64,000 bases of DNA. Origin: Euglena gracilis. Taxonomy: Eukaryota; Euglenozoa; Euglenophyceae; Euglenales; Euglenaceae. The notes under the pieces were generated by a model that had not been told where the DNA came from, ran no database searches, and saw only the letters and a list, made by a program, of their open reading frames with translations. Position numbers and translations under genes: made by a program. The stretch is from positions 1 through 64,000 of the forward strand of contig CAAHFI010382145.1 in the NCBI GenBank assembly GCA_900893395.1, read 5' to 3'. Shown in pieces: positions 1 to 11,185 of this stretch (the stretch's first letter is position 1; each line of letters opens with the position of its first letter).

Positions 1-83
1 ATGCGCACAGTTTAGGTGTTATGCTTTTATCCCTGATCTTGTGAATTCTTTTCATTCACAAGAAATAACTTAGCTTAATTCCT

Positions 84-275
84 AGTGTAAATTTTCCGTA
101 CTTTAACGTGTGGCTGGGACAATTTTTTTATTTTTAATTAAAATACCGTATAAATTTTAAAAAATAAAAAAATCAAAAGGAAAATTTTTTATTTTTCAAA
201 GATCACTATTATCTTTTATTATTATAGAATACCTTTGATAAGGGTAGGGTCGTGGATTGAATCCTTGTATTAGCC
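84..275 (+). pseudogene. Degenerate copy of the 16S 3' end, spacer and trnI
   Basis: The leader before the 16S gene repeats, in decayed form, the order found after it. Near 96-120 there is a GTGTGGCTGGGACAA stretch like the 16S 3' end (compare 1909-1924), then an A/T run like the 16S-trnI spacer. From 201 to 275 there is a trnI-like sequence that keeps the anticodon-arm core CCTTTGATAAGGGTAGGGTCG and ends in a decayed T arm. The acceptor and D arms no longer pair, so it is a pseudogene. A pseudo-tRNA-Ile in the 16S leader is known from Euglena gracilis plastids. Confidence 0.8.
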
Positions 276-300
276 AAATATTTCTTTTCTTTAAAATCCT

Positions 301-353
301 AAGGCGTAGGTCTCCAAAACCTGATGTAGTAGGTTCGAATCCTACAAAGCGCG
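301..353 (+). pseudogene. Pseudo-trnW (3' two-thirds)
   Basis: The sequence from the anticodon arm (GGTCTCCAAAACC) to the 3' acceptor strand matches the intact trnW-CCA at 26115-26187 almost base for base, with one change near the acceptor (CAAAG here, CAGAG there). The 5' acceptor strand and D arm are missing, so no cloverleaf can form. It lies downstream of the pseudo-trnI in the 16S leader. Confidence 0.85.
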
Positions 354-435
354 CTTTTAGTGCACATTATAGTAAATGTGCCCCTTGCTTGGTCACCAAG
401 AGGGTGAGAGGATTTGACCAACTTTGATGTTTTGG

Positions 436-1176
436 AAATGACGAGTTTGATCCTTGCTCAGGGTGAACGCTGGCGGTATGCTTAACACATGCAAGTTGAA
501 CGAAATTACTAGCAATAGTAATTTAGTGGCGGACGGGTGAGTAATATGTAAGAATCTGCGCTTGGGTGAGGAATAACAGATGGAAACGTTTGCTAATGCC
601 TCATAATTTACTAGATCTATGTGAGTAGCTAGTTAAAGAGAATTTCGCCTAGGCATGAGCTTGCATCTGATTAGCTTGTTGGTGAGGTAAAGGCTTACCA
701 AGGCGACGATCAGTAGCTGATTTGAGAGGATGATCAGCCACACTGGGATTGAGAACGGAACAGACTTCTACGGAAGGCAGCAGTGAGGAATTTTCCGCAA
801 TGGGCGCAAGCCTGACGGAGCAATACCGCGTGAAGGAAGACGGCCTTTGGGTTGTAAACTTCTTTTCTCAAAGAAGAAGAAATGACGGTATTTGAGGAAT
901 AAGCATCGGCTAATTCCGTGCCAGCAGCCGCGGTAATACGGGAGATGCGAGCGTTATCCGGAATTATTGGGCGTAAAGAGTTTGTAGGCGGTCAAGTGTG
1001 TTTAATGTTAAAAGTCAAAGCTTAACTTTGGAAGGGCATTAAAAACTGCTAGACTTGAGTATGGTAGGGGTGAAGGGAATTTCCAGTGTAGCGGTGAAAT
1101 GCGTAGAGATTGGAAAGAACACCAATGGCGAAGGCACTTTTCTAGGCCAATACTGACGCTGAGAAACGAAAGCTGA

Positions 1177-1208
<32 letters not shown>

Positions 1209-1301
1209 TTGGCCGTAAACTATGGATACTAAGTGGTGCTGAAAGTGCACTGCTGTAGTTAACACGTTAAGTATCCCGCCTGGGGAGTACGCTTGCACAA
1301 G

Positions 1302-1382
<81 letters not shown>

Positions 1383-1450
1383 AGGATTTGACAGGATCTA
1401 GGAGGAAGTTTGAAAGAACGCAGTACCTTCGGGTATCTAGACACAGGTGG

Positions 1451-1515
<65 letters not shown>

Positions 1516-1771
1516 TTTTTTAATTAACGCTTGTCATTTAGAAATACTGCTGGTTATTACCGGAGGAAGGTGAGGACGACGTCAAGTCATCATGCCCCTT
1601 ATATCCTGGGCTACACACGTGCTACAATGGTTAAGACAATAAGTTGCAATTTTGTGAAAATGAGCTAATCTTAAAACTTAGCCTAAGTTCGGATTGTAGG
1701 CTGAAACTCGCCTACATGAAGCCGGAATCGCTAGTAATCGCCGGTCAGCTATACGGCGGTGAATACGTTCT

Positions 1772-1809
<38 letters not shown>

Positions 1810-1930
1810 GGCTGTGCCCGAAGTTATTATCTTGCCTGAAAAGAGGGAAATACCTAAGGCCTGGCTGGTGACTGGGGTGAAGTCGTAACAAGGTAGCCGT
1901 ACTGGAAGGTGTGGCTGGAACAACTCCCTT
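436..1930 (+). rRNA. rrn16: 16S rRNA, copy 1
   Basis: Small-subunit ribosomal RNA of the plastid ribosome. Universal landmarks appear in order: GAGTTTGATCCTTGCTCAG near 443, GTGCCAGCAGCCGCGGTAA near 919, ATTAGATACCCTGGTAGTC near 1190, AACTCAAAGGAATTGACGG near 1304, GTACACACCGCCCGTCAC near 1779 and AAGTCGTAACAAGGTAGCC near 1881. Ends are set by comparison with bacterial 16S and are good to a few bases. The 3' end reads GGCTGGAACAACTCCCTTT, so the usual anti-Shine-Dalgarno core CCTCC is replaced by CTCCC. It differs from copy 2 at 567 (T here, C at 6486). Confidence 0.97.
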
Positions 1931-2014
1931 TAGTTTTTTAACTAAAAAAATGTATAGATTGGAAACAATGAAAAATAAAAAAAATAAGTAGGGAAACCTC
2001 TTATTTTTCCAAGA

Positions 2015-2088
2015 GGGCTATTAGCTCAGTTGGTTAGAGCATACCCTTGATAAGGGTAAGGTCGCTAGTTCAAGTCTAGCATGGCCCT
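2015..2088 (+). tRNA. trnI-GAU: tRNA-Ile (GAU)
   Basis: The acceptor strands GGGCTAT and ATGGCCC pair with one wobble, the anticodon loop TTGATAA gives GAU, and the T loop is TTCAAGT. It sits in the 16S-23S spacer, the standard plastid position. It is the parent of the pseudo-trnI in the leaders. Confidence 0.96.
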
Positions 2089-2097
2089 CTTGGTTTT

Positions 2098-2170
2098 GGG
2101 GGTATAGCTCAGTTGGTAGAGCGCTGCCTTTGCAAGGCAGATGTCAGCGGTTCGAGTCCGCTTATCTCCA
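2098..2170 (+). tRNA. trnA-UGC: tRNA-Ala (UGC)
   Basis: The acceptor strands GGGGGTA and TATCTCC pair with wobbles, and the anticodon loop in CTGCCTTTGCAAGGCAG gives UGC. The T arm CGGTTCGAGTCCG is intact. It lies 9 nt after trnI and has no intron, unlike land-plant copies. Confidence 0.96.
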
Positions 2171-2186
2171 AAAAGGTTTTGATGTA

Positions 2187-4108
2187 GGTTCAAATGAACA
2201 AGGGCTTATGCGGGATTGCTTGGCATTTAGAGTCGAAGAAGGGCGTAGAAATTAACGATATGCTTTAGGGAGCTAAAGACGAGCTTTAATCTAAAGATTC
2301 CCGAATGGGGCAACCTATTACTTTAACATTACAATGAAATGGTATACAAATAATGTAGAGAACTTGGTGAACTGAAACATCTTAGTAGCCGAAGGAAAAG
2401 AAAGCAAAAGCGATTTTCTTATTAGTGGCGAGCTAACGGAAATCAGCCTAAACCTTTATGGGTGTTGTGGGTATATTATAATTACTGAAAAAGATAGAGA
2501 ATTTGTTGAAAACAAAATCAAAGAGGGTTTTAAATCCCGTATTTGTTTTTAAAAAGTAATTTTTGATTTTCCCGAGTAGCATAGAGCACGTGGAATTCTG
2601 TGTGAATCAGCGAGGACCATCTCGTAAGGCTAAATACTCCTAAATGACCGATAGTGTACGAGTACCGTGAGGGAAAGCTGAAATAGAACACTGAGAAGTG
2701 AGTGAAATAGAATATGAAAGCATAAGTTTACAAGCAGTAGGAGATCTATTTAAAGATTGACTGTGTGCCTGTTGAAGAATGAGCCGGCGACTTATAGGTG
2801 ATGGCAAGGTTAAGGTTTTTCCGGAGCCATAGTGAAATCGAGCTTAAATAAAGCGAAAAACTTTCTTCTTGAAAGTTTATGTCATTGCTTATAGACCCGA
2901 ACCCAGGTGATCTAATCATGGTCAGGTTGAAGTTTTGGTAAAACAGAATGGAGGACCGAACCCACCAATGTTGAAAAATTGGGGGATGAACTGTGATTAG
3001 GGGAGAAATTCCAATCGAACTTGGAGCTAGCTGGATCTCTTCGAAATGCGTTGAGGCGCAGCGTTTAATTATGGTAAACATTAGGGGTAAAGCACTGTTT
3101 CGATGCGGGCTATGAAAATGGTACCAAGTTGTGGCAAACTCTGAATACTAAGTTATATTTCAATTAATCAGTGAGACAGTGGGGGATAAGCTTCATTGTC
3201 AAGAGGGAAGCAGCCCAGATCACTACTTAAGGCCCCTAAATAATTACTAAGTGGTAAAGGATGTACTATTACATAGACAACCAGGAGGTTGGCTTAGAAG
3301 CAGCCATTCCTTTAAAAAGTGCGTAATAGCTTACTGGTCAAGTGATAGTGCGCCGAAAATGAACGGGACTAAGTAATTTGCCGAAGGTGTGAGAGAAATC
3401 GGTAGAAGAGCGTTCTGTGTTGAAGAGAAGGAATAGTGAAAATAGTTCTGGATTAAACAGAAGTGAGAATGTCGGCTTAAGTAACGAAAACATTGGTGAA
3501 AATCCTATGCTCCGAAAACCTAAGGTTTCCTTAGCCAGGTTCGTCCTCTAAGGGTTAGTCAGGTCCTAAAATAAGGTTTAACAACGTAAATTGATGGATG
3601 ACAGGTTAATATTCCTGTACCGAATGCTCACTTGTAAGGAGTGACGAAAAAGGCTAGATCGGCCACGTGATGGTTTGTGGTTTAAGGGTTCAAGAGGTAT
3701 CAAATATTAAAAAAAATATTTTGTCTTAAGGCCTGAATAGTATAAATACTACGGTATTGAAAGTGATTGATGTCATGTTTCCAAGAAAAACTTTTGTTTA
3801 TGTATAGTGAGCTCGCCTGTACCGTAAACTGACACAGGTAGGTTAGTAGAATATACTAAGGAGCGCGAGATAACTCTTTCTAAGGAACTCGGCAAAATGA
3901 CTTCGTAACTTCGGAAGAAGAAGTACCTCTAATGAGGTGGCAGAAAAGAGGTCCAAGCGACTGCTTACCAAAAGCACAGGTCTCCGCGAAGTTGAAAAAC
4001 GATGTATGGGGGCCGAGGCCTGCTCAGTGCAGGAAGGTTAAAGAAATTGGTTAGCGTAAGCAAAGCTAGTGACTGAAGCCCCTGTGAACAGCGGCAATAA
4101 CTATAATT

Positions 4109-4161
<53 letters not shown>

Positions 4162-4649
4162 TTAACGATTTGGACACTGTCTCAGAAAGAGACTCGGTGA
4201 AATAGAATTGACTGTGAAGATGCGGTCTACTTGCACTTGGACAGAAAGACCCTATGAAGCTTTACTGTATCCTGAAATTGGTTTCGGGCTTTTTTTGCGC
4301 AGAATAGGTGGGAGGCTATGATCTTGTCTTTTGGGATACGGGGAGCCGAAAAATGAGATACCACTCTGAGAAAGCTAGAAATCTAATCTTAATCTTATGT
4401 ACAATCATGATAATTGACAGTTTCAGGTGGGCAGTTTTACTGGGGCGGTAGCCTCCTAAAAAGTAACGGAGGCGTACAAAGGTTTTCTCAGGCTAGACGG
4501 AAATTAGTTGTGGAGTGTAAAGGCATAAGAAAGCTTGACTGTGAGACTTATAAGTCAAACAGAGACTAAAGTCGGTCTTAGTGACCCGACGGTGCTGTAT
4601 GGAAAGGCCGTCGTAAACAGATAAAAGTTACTCTAGGGATAACAGGCTG

Positions 4650-4709
<60 letters not shown>

Positions 4710-4726
4710 ACCTGGGGCGGTAGTAC

Positions 4727-4761
<35 letters not shown>

Positions 4762-5075
4762 TACGTGAGCTGGGTTCAGAACGTCGAGAGACAGTTCGGT
4801 CCATATCCGGTGTGAGCGTTAGAGTATTGAAAGGCGCTTTCCTTAGTACGAGAGGACCGGGAAGGACGCACCACTGATGTACCAGTTTTTGTGCCAACAG
4901 AATACGCTGGGTAGTCAAGTGCGGAGTGGATAACTGCTGAAAGCATATAAGTAGGAAGCCCACCTTAAGATAAGTACTCTTCATAGGTCACGGTAAGACG
5001 AACCGTTTGATAGGTATTAGGTGTACAATTGGTAACAATTTTAGCCGAGATATACTAACCGACCGAAAATTTTTT
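2187..5075 (+). rRNA. rrn23: 23S rRNA, copy 1 (4.5S part not separate)
   Basis: Large-subunit rRNA. Landmarks include the GCTTGGCATTTAGAG region near the 5' end, the sarcin-ricin loop AGTACGAGAGGACC near 4847, and the peptidyl-transferase region with ACAGGCTGATCTCCCCC near 4639. The 3' end (AGCCGAGATATACTAACC) is continuous with the body, so the region equal to land-plant 4.5S is not split off. Ends are approximate. It differs from copy 2 at 3210 (G here, A at 9129). Confidence 0.96.
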
Positions 5076-5154
5076 CCTATATGAAAACAAAACATTTATT
5101 TTTACTTGTCACTTTTTTAAGATTTAAAAGTTTCTTGAATGAACTTTTATTTTA

Positions 5155-5266
5155 GGGTGCTCTTGTCTTTATGGATCCACTTAAAACATTTCGAACTTGC
5201 AAGTTAAACATAAAGGGTAAATAGATACTTGAAAGGTTACTTTCCGGGAAAAGATTTTAGTGCCCT
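5155..5266 (+). rRNA. rrn5: 5S rRNA, copy 1
   Basis: About 112 nt. The terminal helix is formed by GGGTGCT and AGTGCCC, and the gene contains the CGAACTTGCAAGTTAAAC segment typical of loop A/B. It lies about 80 nt after 23S. Its last third differs from the 5S of copy 2 at five positions. Confidence 0.92.
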
Positions 5267-5369
5267 TATGGGAAGTTTAATTTATTTAATTGTCTCTTAG
5301 TGAGTTTATTTATTAATATTAACTCGATTTTCGAGTAATTTTTATGACTGCCGTTACGTTAGTGTTTTA

Positions 5370-5398
5370 TTGCATGGATAAATGTATTGTGGTATAAT
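5370..5398 (+). promoter_or_regulatory. Sigma70-like promoter candidate in the rRNA spacer
   Basis: TTGCAT at 5370-5375 and a perfect TATAAT at 5393-5398 are separated by 17 nt, the favoured spacing for the plastid-encoded polymerase. It would fire toward the downstream rRNA unit, almost 1 kb before its 16S. AT-rich DNA yields such matches by chance, so this is only a candidate. Confidence 0.35.
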
Positions 5399-6000
5399 TA
5401 AACCAAGGAATTTGTCAAACCACGTTTCCTTTAAGTTTGAATTTTTTTTGGCCAAAACATGATGCTTCGGAAAAAATAAGACAATCTGTTTATAGAAATC
5501 AGTGAATTTCGTAATATTTTTCTTTTAAAATTTTAAACGATATGAATAATATCCTCGAGTGTTTGGAAAATGACTATGTTTCTTCGCTAATATAAAAGAT
5601 TAATCACAAAATTCAACAAGATAGGTTGAATCATAGTGAGAATATTAGGTAATCTTCTGATAAGAGTTTTATTTTGTTGTACATTATAGTTATTGCTACT
5701 TTGTATTTGGTTCTTTGTGTTATGTGTGTGCTTTTTAGTTGTAAATCTTTTGCTAGTAAGAAGCGTGTCGTTCATTGTCGATTTGGACGAATATTTATAA
5801 AATGCTACAAGAGACCAAAATGTCTTTATACTTCTTATATTGCTGCTGAGTACCCTATATTTTGTGATATTGAAAAATATTAAGGTAAGGTTCCTAGACT
5901 TTCATACGTAAATGCTCATGCGCACAGTTTAGGTGTTATGCTTTTACCCTGATCTTGTGAATTCTTTTCATTCACAAGAAATAACTTAGCTTAATTCCTA

Positions 6001-6192
6001 GTGTAAATTTTTCCGTACTTTAACGTGTGGCTGGGACAATTTTTTTATTTTTAATTAAAATACCGTATAAATTTTAAAAAATAAAAAAATCAAAAGGAAA
6101 ATTTTTTATTTTTCAAAGATCACTATTATCTTTTATTATTATAGAATACCTTTGATAAGGGTAGGGTCGTGGATTGAATCCTTGTATTAGCC
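6001..6192 (+). pseudogene. Degenerate 16S 3' end and pseudo-trnI, leader copy 2
   Basis: Second copy of the decayed 16S-end and trnI sequence seen at 84-275. The trnI-like part is 6118-6192. It differs from the first copy only by small indels upstream, so it is homogenised together with the unit. Confidence 0.8.
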
Positions 6193-6217
6193 AAATATTT
6201 CTTTTCTTTAAAATCCT

Positions 6218-6270
6218 AAGGCGTAGGTCTCCAAAACCTGATGTAGTAGGTTCGAATCCTACAAAGCGCG
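6218..6270 (+). pseudogene. Pseudo-trnW, leader copy 2
   Basis: Same trnW remnant as at 301-353, with the anticodon arm through the 3' acceptor strand retained and the 5' half absent. Confidence 0.85.
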
Positions 6271-6354
6271 CTTTTAGTGTACACATTATAGTAAATGTGC
6301 CCCTTGCTTGGTCACCAAGAGGGTGAGAGGATTTGACCAACTTTGATGTTTTGG

Positions 6355-7095
6355 AAATGACGAGTTTGATCCTTGCTCAGGGTGAACGCTGGCGGTATGC
6401 TTAACACATGCAAGTTGAACGAAATTACTAGCAATAGTAATTTAGTGGCGGACGGGTGAGTAATATGTAAGAATCTGCGCTTGGGCGAGGAATAACAGAT
6501 GGAAACGTTTGCTAATGCCTCATAATTTACTAGATCTATGTGAGTAGCTAGTTAAAGAGAATTTCGCCTAGGCATGAGCTTGCATCTGATTAGCTTGTTG
6601 GTGAGGTAAAGGCTTACCAAGGCGACGATCAGTAGCTGATTTGAGAGGATGATCAGCCACACTGGGATTGAGAACGGAACAGACTTCTACGGAAGGCAGC
6701 AGTGAGGAATTTTCCGCAATGGGCGCAAGCCTGACGGAGCAATACCGCGTGAAGGAAGACGGCCTTTGGGTTGTAAACTTCTTTTCTCAAAGAAGAAGAA
6801 ATGACGGTATTTGAGGAATAAGCATCGGCTAATTCCGTGCCAGCAGCCGCGGTAATACGGGAGATGCGAGCGTTATCCGGAATTATTGGGCGTAAAGAGT
6901 TTGTAGGCGGTCAAGTGTGTTTAATGTTAAAAGTCAAAGCTTAACTTTGGAAGGGCATTAAAAACTGCTAGACTTGAGTATGGTAGGGGTGAAGGGAATT
7001 TCCAGTGTAGCGGTGAAATGCGTAGAGATTGGAAAGAACACCAATGGCGAAGGCACTTTTCTAGGCCAATACTGACGCTGAGAAACGAAAGCTGA

Positions 7096-7127
<32 letters not shown>

Positions 7128-7220
7128 TTGGCCGTAAACTATGGATACTAAGTGGTGCTGAAAGTGCACTGCTGTAGTTAACACGTTAAGTATCCCGCCT
7201 GGGGAGTACGCTTGCACAAG

Positions 7221-7301
<81 letters not shown>

Positions 7302-7369
7302 AGGATTTGACAGGATCTAGGAGGAAGTTTGAAAGAACGCAGTACCTTCGGGTATCTAGACACAGGTGG

Positions 7370-7434
<65 letters not shown>

Positions 7435-7690
7435 TTTTTTAATTAACGCTTGTCATTTAGAAATACTGCTGGTTATTACCGGAGGAAGGTGAGGACGACG
7501 TCAAGTCATCATGCCCCTTATATCCTGGGCTACACACGTGCTACAATGGTTAAGACAATAAGTTGCAATTTTGTGAAAATGAGCTAATCTTAAAACTTAG
7601 CCTAAGTTCGGATTGTAGGCTGAAACTCGCCTACATGAAGCCGGAATCGCTAGTAATCGCCGGTCAGCTATACGGCGGTGAATACGTTCT

Positions 7691-7728
<38 letters not shown>

Positions 7729-7849
7729 GGCTGTGCCCGAAGTTATTATCTTGCCTGAAAAGAGGGAAATACCTAAGGCCTGGCTGGTGACTGGGGTGAA
7801 GTCGTAACAAGGTAGCCGTACTGGAAGGTGTGGCTGGAACAACTCCCTT
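6355..7849 (+). rRNA. rrn16: 16S rRNA, copy 2
   Basis: Nearly identical repeat of the 16S at 436-1930 with an offset of 5919. The one difference seen is C at 6486 against T at 567. All universal landmarks and the altered 3' end CAACTCCCTTT are conserved. Confidence 0.97.
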
Positions 7850-7933
7850 TAGTTTTTTAACTAAAAAAATGTATAGATTGGAAACAATGAAAAATAAAAA
7901 AAATAAGTAGGGAAACCTCTTATTTTTCCAAGA

Positions 7934-8007
7934 GGGCTATTAGCTCAGTTGGTTAGAGCATACCCTTGATAAGGGTAAGGTCGCTAGTTCAAGTCTAGCA
8001 TGGCCCT
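7934..8007 (+). tRNA. trnI-GAU: tRNA-Ile (GAU), copy 2
   Basis: Identical to the copy at 2015-2088, in the second 16S-23S spacer. The anticodon loop TTGATAA gives GAU. Confidence 0.96.
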
Positions 8008-8016
8008 CTTGGTTTT

Positions 8017-8089
8017 GGGGGTATAGCTCAGTTGGTAGAGCGCTGCCTTTGCAAGGCAGATGTCAGCGGTTCGAGTCCGCTTATCTCCA
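8017..8089 (+). tRNA. trnA-UGC: tRNA-Ala (UGC), copy 2
   Basis: Identical to the copy at 2098-2170. The anticodon is UGC and there is no intron. Confidence 0.96.
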
Positions 8090-8105
8090 AAAAGGTTTTG
8101 ATGTA

Positions 8106-10027
8106 GGTTCAAATGAACAAGGGCTTATGCGGGATTGCTTGGCATTTAGAGTCGAAGAAGGGCGTAGAAATTAACGATATGCTTTAGGGAGCTAAAGACG
8201 AGCTTTAATCTAAAGATTCCCGAATGGGGCAACCTATTACTTTAACATTACAATGAAATGGTATACAAATAATGTAGAGAACTTGGTGAACTGAAACATC
8301 TTAGTAGCCGAAGGAAAAGAAAGCAAAAGCGATTTTCTTATTAGTGGCGAGCTAACGGAAATCAGCCTAAACCTTTATGGGTGTTGTGGGTATATTATAA
8401 TTACTGAAAAAGATAGAGAATTTGTTGAAAACAAAATCAAAGAGGGTTTTAAATCCCGTATTTGTTTTTAAAAAGTAATTTTTGATTTTCCCGAGTAGCA
8501 TAGAGCACGTGGAATTCTGTGTGAATCAGCGAGGACCATCTCGTAAGGCTAAATACTCCTAAATGACCGATAGTGTACGAGTACCGTGAGGGAAAGCTGA
8601 AATAGAACACTGAGAAGTGAGTGAAATAGAATATGAAAGCATAAGTTTACAAGCAGTAGGAGATCTATTTAAAGATTGACTGTGTGCCTGTTGAAGAATG
8701 AGCCGGCGACTTATAGGTGATGGCAAGGTTAAGGTTTTTCCGGAGCCATAGTGAAATCGAGCTTAAATAAAGCGAAAAACTTTCTTCTTGAAAGTTTATG
8801 TCATTGCTTATAGACCCGAACCCAGGTGATCTAATCATGGTCAGGTTGAAGTTTTGGTAAAACAGAATGGAGGACCGAACCCACCAATGTTGAAAAATTG
8901 GGGGATGAACTGTGATTAGGGGAGAAATTCCAATCGAACTTGGAGCTAGCTGGATCTCTTCGAAATGCGTTGAGGCGCAGCGTTTAATTATGGTAAACAT
9001 TAGGGGTAAAGCACTGTTTCGATGCGGGCTATGAAAATGGTACCAAGTTGTGGCAAACTCTGAATACTAAGTTATATTTCAATTAATCAGTGAGACAGTG
9101 GGGGATAAGCTTCATTGTCAAGAGGGAAACAGCCCAGATCACTACTTAAGGCCCCTAAATAATTACTAAGTGGTAAAGGATGTACTATTACATAGACAAC
9201 CAGGAGGTTGGCTTAGAAGCAGCCATTCCTTTAAAAAGTGCGTAATAGCTTACTGGTCAAGTGATAGTGCGCCGAAAATGAACGGGACTAAGTAATTTGC
9301 CGAAGGTGTGAGAGAAATCGGTAGAAGAGCGTTCTGTGTTGAAGAGAAGGAATAGTGAAAATAGTTCTGGATTAAACAGAAGTGAGAATGTCGGCTTAAG
9401 TAACGAAAACATTGGTGAAAATCCTATGCTCCGAAAACCTAAGGTTTCCTTAGCCAGGTTCGTCCTCTAAGGGTTAGTCAGGTCCTAAAATAAGGTTTAA
9501 CAACGTAAATTGATGGATGACAGGTTAATATTCCTGTACCGAATGCTCACTTGTAAGGAGTGACGAAAAAGGCTAGATCGGCCACGTGATGGTTTGTGGT
9601 TTAAGGGTTCAAGAGGTATCAAATATTAAAAAAAATATTTTGTCTTAAGGCCTGAATAGTATAAATACTACGGTATTGAAAGTGATTGATGTCATGTTTC
9701 CAAGAAAAACTTTTGTTTATGTATAGTGAGCTCGCCTGTACCGTAAACTGACACAGGTAGGTTAGTAGAATATACTAAGGAGCGCGAGATAACTCTTTCT
9801 AAGGAACTCGGCAAAATGACTTCGTAACTTCGGAAGAAGAAGTACCTCTAATGAGGTGGCAGAAAAGAGGTCCAAGCGACTGCTTACCAAAAGCACAGGT
9901 CTCCGCGAAGTTGAAAAACGATGTATGGGGGCCGAGGCCTGCTCAGTGCAGGAAGGTTAAAGAAATTGGTTAGCGTAAGCAAAGCTAGTGACTGAAGCCC
10001 CTGTGAACAGCGGCAATAACTATAATT

Positions 10028-10080
<53 letters not shown>

Positions 10081-10568
10081 TTAACGATTTGGACACTGTC
10101 TCAGAAAGAGACTCGGTGAAATAGAATTGACTGTGAAGATGCGGTCTACTTGCACTTGGACAGAAAGACCCTATGAAGCTTTACTGTATCCTGAAATTGG
10201 TTTCGGGCTTTTTTTGCGCAGAATAGGTGGGAGGCTATGATCTTGTCTTTTGGGATACGGGGAGCCGAAAAATGAGATACCACTCTGAGAAAGCTAGAAA
10301 TCTAATCTTAATCTTATGTACAATCATGATAATTGACAGTTTCAGGTGGGCAGTTTTACTGGGGCGGTAGCCTCCTAAAAAGTAACGGAGGCGTACAAAG
10401 GTTTTCTCAGGCTAGACGGAAATTAGTTGTGGAGTGTAAAGGCATAAGAAAGCTTGACTGTGAGACTTATAAGTCAAACAGAGACTAAAGTCGGTCTTAG
10501 TGACCCGACGGTGCTGTATGGAAAGGCCGTCGTAAACAGATAAAAGTTACTCTAGGGATAACAGGCTG

Positions 10569-10628
<60 letters not shown>

Positions 10629-10645
10629 ACCTGGGGCGGTAGTAC

Positions 10646-10680
<35 letters not shown>

Positions 10681-10994
10681 TACGTGAGCTGGGTTCAGAA
10701 CGTCGAGAGACAGTTCGGTCCATATCCGGTGTGAGCGTTAGAGTATTGAAAGGCGCTTTCCTTAGTACGAGAGGACCGGGAAGGACGCACCACTGATGTA
10801 CCAGTTTTTGTGCCAACAGAATACGCTGGGTAGTCAAGTGCGGAGTGGATAACTGCTGAAAGCATATAAGTAGGAAGCCCACCTTAAGATAAGTACTCTT
10901 CATAGGTCACGGTAAGACGAACCGTTTGATAGGTATTAGGTGTACAATTGGTAACAATTTTAGCCGAGATATACTAACCGACCGAAAATTTTTT
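8106..10994 (+). rRNA. rrn23: 23S rRNA, copy 2
   Basis: Repeat of 2187-5075 with an offset of 5919. One difference was seen by eye, A at 9129 against G at 3210. The sarcin-ricin loop and other landmarks are conserved, and the 4.5S-equivalent 3' end is continuous. Confidence 0.96.
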
Positions 10995-11073
10995 CCTATA
11001 TGAAAACAAAACATTTATTTTTACTTGTCACTTTTTTAAGATTTAAAAGTTTCTTGAATGAACTTTTATTTTA

Positions 11074-11185
11074 GGGTGCTCTTGTCTTTATGGATCCACT
11101 TAAAACATTTCGAACTTGCAAGTTAAACATAAAGGGTAAATGGATACTTGGAAGGTTGCTTTCTGGGAAAAGCTTTTAGTGCCCT
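11074..11185 (+). rRNA. rrn5: 5S rRNA, copy 2 (divergent 3' third)
   Basis: The first two thirds are identical to the 5S at 5155-5266. From about 11142 there are five substitutions in roughly 35 nt (for example GGATACTTGGAAGG here, AGATACTTGAAAGG in copy 1). The terminal helix is kept. This is where homology to the repeat unit fades, so it marks the edge of the tandem array. Confidence 0.9.

Larger units (their letters stand above)
5267..6354 (+). other. Spacer between rRNA units 1 and 2
   Basis: AT-rich spacer with no credible protein gene; a 69-codon frame at 5674 has no family features. From about 5918 it repeats the sequence found at position 1 onwards with a few small indels, and contains the second set of leader pseudogenes. 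A bacterial-type promoter candidate lies at 5370-5398. Confidence 0.7.

Noticed and set aside
1259-1923. Short open frames on both strands inside 16S (and the same at 7178-7842)
   Set aside because: They overlap universally conserved rRNA sequence and have no protein family features.
2746-4984. Open frames of 111 and 118 codons antisense to 23S (and copies at 8665-10903)
   Set aside because: They lie within conserved rRNA; repeated presence reflects only the tandem unit.
5674-5883. 69-codon frame in the rRNA spacer
   Set aside because: No conserved features, atypical residue mix, and absent from the diverged spacer after copy 2.
6113-6340. 75-codon antisense frame with RFVGFEPTTSGFG
   Set aside because: This peptide is the well-known artefact of reading a tRNA T arm backwards; it covers the pseudo-trnW.
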